Of a stretch of 64,000 nt of DNA, positions 60,899-64,000 are shown one piece after another. The stretch is from Bradyrhizobium barranii subsp. barranii (GTDB taxonomy: Bacteria; Pseudomonadota; Alphaproteobacteria; Rhizobiales; Xanthobacteraceae): contig NZ_CP086136.1 of assembly GCF_017565645.3 (NCBI RefSeq), forward strand, positions 7,857,501 through 7,921,500, read 5' to 3'. A model generated the notes under the pieces. That model made no database searches. It was not told the origin of the DNA and was given only the letters and a program-made list of their open reading frames with translations. The translations under genes and the position numbers were made by a program. Position 1 is the stretch's first letter; the number at the start of each line of letters is the position of its first letter.

Positions 60899-61774
60899 TC
60901 ACGCGGTCTTCGGCAGCGGCTGCGGGCGTCTCGCCAGCACCATCACCGCGATGCCGCCGATGACCGTCAGCATCCCGGCCAGCCGCAACGGGCCGAACTT
61001 CTCGCCAAACACGATGCTGGAAGCAGCCGAGCCGACGAACGGCACCAGCAGCGCGAACGGCACCACTTGAGCGGCTGGATAATCCCGCAGCAGCCGGCCC
61101 CACAGCCAATAGGCGATGCTGGTCGAGATGGCGCCGATCGCCAGCAGGCAGACGAGGCCAGTCGGCGACATATGGATCAGCGACTGGAAGGTTGGCGCCG
61201 GCCCGTTGACGACCAGCGCCAGCGCGAACAGCGGCACGGCGGCGGTGAGGCAGAGCCAGGCGAACAGGTCGAACATCGGCGCGCCACGGGCGCCGCGCAG
61301 CAGGACATTGCCGACGGCAAAGCAAATCGGGGCGATCATCAGCACCGCGAAGGCACCAACGCTGAAATCGTAACCGACGGTACCGCAGATCAAGAGCAGG
61401 CCGACTGCGGCGACGACGATGCCAAGCGTCTGCACCGGCGTCGGCCGCTCGCCAAATGCGATCGCGGCAAAGCCGATGGTGAACAGCGCCTGGCTCTGCA
61501 CGACGACGCTGGTGAGCCCCACCGGCACACCGTGGGCGATGCCATAGGCCTGGCTCAGGAACTGGCCGAGGAACAGCGTGAAGCTGATCGCGATCAGCAG
61601 CGACCAGGCGATCTTCGGCTTGGGAATGAACAGGCACGGCACCGCGGCAATGGTGAAGCGCATCGCCGTCATCAGCTCCGGCGAAAATTCGTCGAGCGCG
61701 ATCCGGCTCGCCACGAAGGCAAGCCCCCAGATGACCGCCACCAGAATGGCGATGAGGATATCGGCCGGCTTCAT
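60899..61774 (-). CDS. EamA-family (DMT) transporter
   Basis: A 291-residue ten-helix protein with two EamA repeats (ILVAVIWGLAFVASRIALDEFSPELMTAMRF and LLAIGAISTSIAYWLWGRLLRDYPAAQVVPFALLVPF). The family exports metabolites, often amino acids. The start is ATG 61774 (MKPADILI); sequence upstream in frame lacks similarity. It is followed by the LysE gene. Confidence 0.9.
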   Translation of the reverse strand: MKPADILIAILVAVIWGLAFVASRIALDEFSPELMTAMRFTIAAVPCLFIPKPKIAWSLLIAISFTLFLGQFLSQAYGIAHGVPVGLTSVVVQSQALFTIGFAAIAFGERPTPVQTLGIVVAAVGLLLICGTVGYDFSVGAFAVLMIAPICFAVGNVLLRGARGAPMFDLFAWLCLTAAVPLFALALVVNGPAPTFQSLIHMSPTGLVCLLAIGAISTSIAYWLWGRLLRDYPAAQVVPFALLVPFVGSAASSIVFGEKFGPLRLAGMLTVIGGIAVMVLARRPQPLPKTA

Positions 61775-61823
61775 TGTTGTTCTCGGTTCTGCTTTGTCGT
61801 GCAGCCCTGTTTGTTGTTCTGTT

Positions 61824-62519
61824 CTAGCCTTGCTCGCCGGCTTTCGGTTTCCGCAGCAGATAAGTGCCGTGCATGGGCGCGTGGTAGTCGACCGAGACCA
61901 GCGTGAAGCCGACATCGGTCAGCATCCGCTCCATCACCCAGCCGAAGGTGGAATATTCGTCGCGCATGTGCGTGACGACGCTTTCGCGCGAAAAATCGTG
62001 GTTCTTGATATGGAAGTCGGCCCATTGCTCGACGTCGCGCTCGATGGCGTCGGGCATCGAGGCGTAGACGATGTCGCGCAGATAGAAGCTCGCGCCCGGC
62101 TTCAGTGCACGGTAGATCCGCGACATCGCCACCGCCTTCCAGAAATCCGGCAGATGGTGCAGCGTGAACTCGCTGACGATCAGATCGTAGGATTCCGGGC
62201 GGGAGGCGAAGCTGAGCAAGCCGGCCGACTGTGTGCGCACGGGCGCCTTGCGGTCGCGGGCGTAGATCTCGGCGAGCGCCAGCATCGCCGGCGAGATATC
62301 GATGGCGTCCACCTCGGCACCCATCAACGCCGCTTCGGTCGCGAGCACGCCGTTGCCACAGCCGATATCCGCGATGCGCCAGCCGCGCTGTACCCCGAGC
62401 ATTTTCAGCGCGGCGCGCGCCCGCAGATCGGCATCGTCATGGGCGTCGTAGATCGAAGCCACTGCGGGCTCGATCCCCATCCGGTTGCGCTCGTTATAGT
62501 ACCAGTCGCGCGCCAGCAT
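61824..62519 (-). CDS. Class I SAM-dependent methyltransferase
   Basis: A 231-residue methyltransferase: motif I IADIGCGNGVLATEAA, motif II VDAIDISPAML, DLIVSEFTLHHLPDFWKAVAM and the motif-III region GASFYLRDIVYASMP. Small-molecule methylation is likely; the acceptor is unknown. The start ATG 62519 is 4 bases after the ilvN stop, so they are probably in one transcript. Confidence 0.88.
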   Translation of the reverse strand: MLARDWYYNERNRMGIEPAVASIYDAHDDADLRARAALKMLGVQRGWRIADIGCGNGVLATEAALMGAEVDAIDISPAMLALAEIYARDRKAPVRTQSAGLLSFASRPESYDLIVSEFTLHHLPDFWKAVAMSRIYRALKPGASFYLRDIVYASMPDAIERDVEQWADFHIKNHDFSRESVVTHMRDEYSTFGWVMERMLTDVGFTLVSVDYHAPMHGTYLLRKPKAGEQG

Positions 62520-62522
62520 GGC

Positions 62523-63065
62523 TCACATCCCCTCAGGCCCGCGGCCAATCGCGGCAACGCCGGTGCGCGACACCTCGACAAGGCCGAGCGGGCGCATCAG
62601 GTCGATAAACTGGTTGATCTTGTCCGTATTGCCTGTGATCTCGAACACAAAGCTCTCGGTGGTGGCGTCGATCACGCGGGCGCGGAACGCATCCGCCAGC
62701 CGCAGCGCCTCGACGCGATGCTCGCCCTGCCCGCGCACCTTCACCATCGCAAGCTCGCGCTCGATCGAGCGCTTGGTCAGGGTCATGTCGACAACGCGAT
62801 AGACCGGGATCATGCGGTCAAGCTGGTGCTTGATCTGCTCGATCACCATCGGCGTGCCCGTGGTGACGATGGTGATGCGCGACAGGTGCTTCTGGCTCTC
62901 GGTCTCCGAGACGGTGAGACTTTCGATGTTGTAGCCGCGCCCGGAGAACAGCCCGATGACGCGCGCGAGCACGCCCGGCTCGTTCTGCACGAGCACCGAG
63001 AGCGTATGCGTCTCGTTGGGATCGTGGCGATCCTCGATGAAATAGGCGGATGCCGGCTGGTTCAT
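62523..63065 (-). CDS. ilvN: Acetolactate synthase small subunit
   Basis: A 180-residue regulatory subunit with the ACT domain (THTLSVLVQNEPGVLARVIGLFSGRGYNIESLTVSETE) and C-terminal regulatory domain (KRSIERELAMVKVRG, GLVEVSRTGVAAIGRGPEGM). It gives valine feedback control to the large subunit, which is not in the window. The start ATG 63065 has GAGGGGACG before it. Confidence 0.95.
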   Translation of the reverse strand: MNQPASAYFIEDRHDPNETHTLSVLVQNEPGVLARVIGLFSGRGYNIESLTVSETESQKHLSRITIVTTGTPMVIEQIKHQLDRMIPVYRVVDMTLTKRSIERELAMVKVRGQGEHRVEALRLADAFRARVIDATTESFVFEITGNTDKINQFIDLMRPLGLVEVSRTGVAAIGRGPEGM

Positions 63066-63088
63066 GGTCGTCCCCTCTTGTCTCTCCG

Positions 63089-64000
63089 TCACGCCATCGC
63101 TGGCGCCTCTGCCCCGACCCAACTGCGGAACAGATCGAAATCGATATTGCCGCCGGACAGCACGAGACCGACGCGCTTGCCTGACAGTTTAGCTTTCTCC
63201 TGAAGCGCCGCAGCGAGCGCGGCGGCGCCGGCGCCTTCAGCGAGATTGTGCGTGTCGGTCCAGTAGGCGCGGATCGCGTCGGCGACCTCGTCGTCGGAAA
63301 CCTGCACGATGCGCGCGGCACCCTTGCGGATCAGCGCGAACGCGTCTGCATCGGGAATGCGCGTTGCCATGCCGTCGGCCAGCGTGTTGCTGGTCTTCGT
63401 CGTCACGACCTTGCCGGCCGCGAACGACAGCGCGTAGGACGGCGCTTCGGTCGACTGCACGCCGACGATCTCGGTCTTCAGGCCGAGCAGGTCACGCGCC
63501 ATGATGCAGCCGGAGATGCCAGAGCCCTGCCCGATCGGCACATAGAGAACATCGAGATCCGGCGCCGTCCGGAACAGTTCGAGCGCATAAGTGGCGACGC
63601 CGAGCACGAGATCCGGATGAAACGACGGCACCATGTGCAGGCCGGTAAATTGGGCGCGCCGCTGCGCCTCTTCGGCGGCCGCCTGAAAGTCCTCGCCATG
63701 CTCGACGAGCTCGGCGCCAAACGCCTTCATCGCCCGGTTCTTCTCGACCGAGTTGCCGCGCGGCACGTAGATCACGGCCGGCACGCCGTGGCGGCTCGCG
63801 GCAAAGGCCAGGCTCTGGCCGTGATTGCCGCGCGTCGCCGAGATGATGCCGGGTGTGTTCGGCCGCTCGCGCTTCAGTCGTTCGAGATAGACGAGACCGC
63901 CGCGCACCTTGAAGGCGCCGATCGGCGTATGGTTCTCGTGCTTGACGATGACCTGCGTCCCGAGGCGCTCGGCGAGCAGCGGCCAGCCGCGTGCCGCCGT
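63089..64000 (-). CDS. Threonine dehydratase-like PLP enzyme, 5' end cut by the window edge
   Basis: 303 residues are visible of a fold-type II PLP enzyme. The PLP lysine lies in HTPIGAFKVRGG, followed by SATRGNHGQSLAFAASRHGVPAVIYVPRGNSVEKNRAMKAFGAELVEHG, a phosphate-binding loop GQGSGISGC and LVLSGGNIDFDLF. It removes ammonia from threonine or serine, with 2-oxobutanoate leading to isoleucine, in keeping with ilvN and ilvC downstream. No C-terminal ACT domain is present. The start codon lies beyond position 64000. Confidence 0.88.
   Translation of the reverse strand, partial: TAARGWPLLAERLGTQVIVKHENHTPIGAFKVRGGLVYLERLKRERPNTPGIISATRGNHGQSLAFAASRHGVPAVIYVPRGNSVEKNRAMKAFGAELVEHGEDFQAAAEEAQRRAQFTGLHMVPSFHPDLVLGVATYALELFRTAPDLDVLYVPIGQGSGISGCIMARDLLGLKTEIVGVQSTEAPSYALSFAAGKVVTTKTSNTLADGMATRIPDADAFALIRKGAARIVQVSDDEVADAIRAYWTDTHNLAEGAGAAALAAALQEKAKLSGKRVGLVLSGGNIDFDLFRSWVGAEAPAMA

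Overview
This 64 kb window is chromosomal DNA of a Bradyrhizobium-like alphaproteobacterium. The evidence is the high GC content with long antisense open frames, a SemiSWEET very like the Bradyrhizobium japonicum one, several intergenic repeat families familiar from that genus (TAGGGTGGRT/GC palindromes, CGTCATTCCGGG hairpins, CATGCCCGGGCTTGTCC hairpins), EcfG-type stress promoters, one FixK/FNR box, and many secreted or periplasmic proteins. No rRNA, tRNA, CRISPR, prophage or insertion sequence was seen.

Layout. 1-7.9 kb: an organosulfur uptake and desulfonation cluster on the minus strand (Tat-exported binding protein, permease, ATPase, acyl-CoA-dehydrogenase-like flavoprotein, SsuD-like monooxygenase, and a second binding protein broken by a one-base frameshift), with a third binding protein divergent from it. 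8.7-11.8 kb: glgC-glgA glycogen synthesis followed by a SemiSWEET sugar transporter. 11.8-14.1 kb: a patch that looks less GC-rich, with a nucleoside deaminase behind a FixK-type box and a HpnG-like nucleosidase. 14.1-20 kb: an extradiol dioxygenase, a carboxylesterase-fold protein lacking its catalytic serine, and a Baeyer-Villiger monooxygenase fused to an HSL-type esterase. 20-22.2 kb: a cluster of small proteins, three with EcfG-like promoters, and an RlpA lipoprotein.

22.2-30.2 kb is the most unusual part. A BlaI repressor and an M56/BlaR1-type membrane protein are followed by a beta-lactamase-fold serine hydrolase, and then by a DUF1800-DUF1501 pair. The BlaR1-like protein carries a von Hippel-Lindau-like beta domain between two copies of a repeat, and its C-terminus matches that of the hydrolase. 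A 20-bp sequence with 17 matches lies upstream of both blaI and the DUF1800 gene, so the two units may form one regulon.

30-46 kb: NAD-malic enzyme, an orphan Bug-type receptor, a large MscS channel, a metallo-beta-lactamase-fold hydrolase, then a five-gene Liv-type ABC operon running on without a gap into PPK2 and patatin genes. A NUDIX hydrolase follows. 45-54 kb: an NMT1/SsuA-like receptor, a secreted cupin, an ECF sigma/anti-sigma operon led by DUF305 and beta-propeller genes, an SsuBC-like permease/ATPase pair without its own receptor, and an OpuC-type transporter whose permease and binding protein are fused. 54-59 kb: an LtaS-type sulfatase-fold membrane protein, a TetR regulator divergent from a six-helix membrane protein with two perfect 19-bp operator copies between them, and an SDR enzyme. 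59-64 kb: branched-chain amino acid genes ilvC, ilvN and a threonine-dehydratase-like gene cut by the window end, interspersed with LysE and EamA exporters and a methyltransferase.
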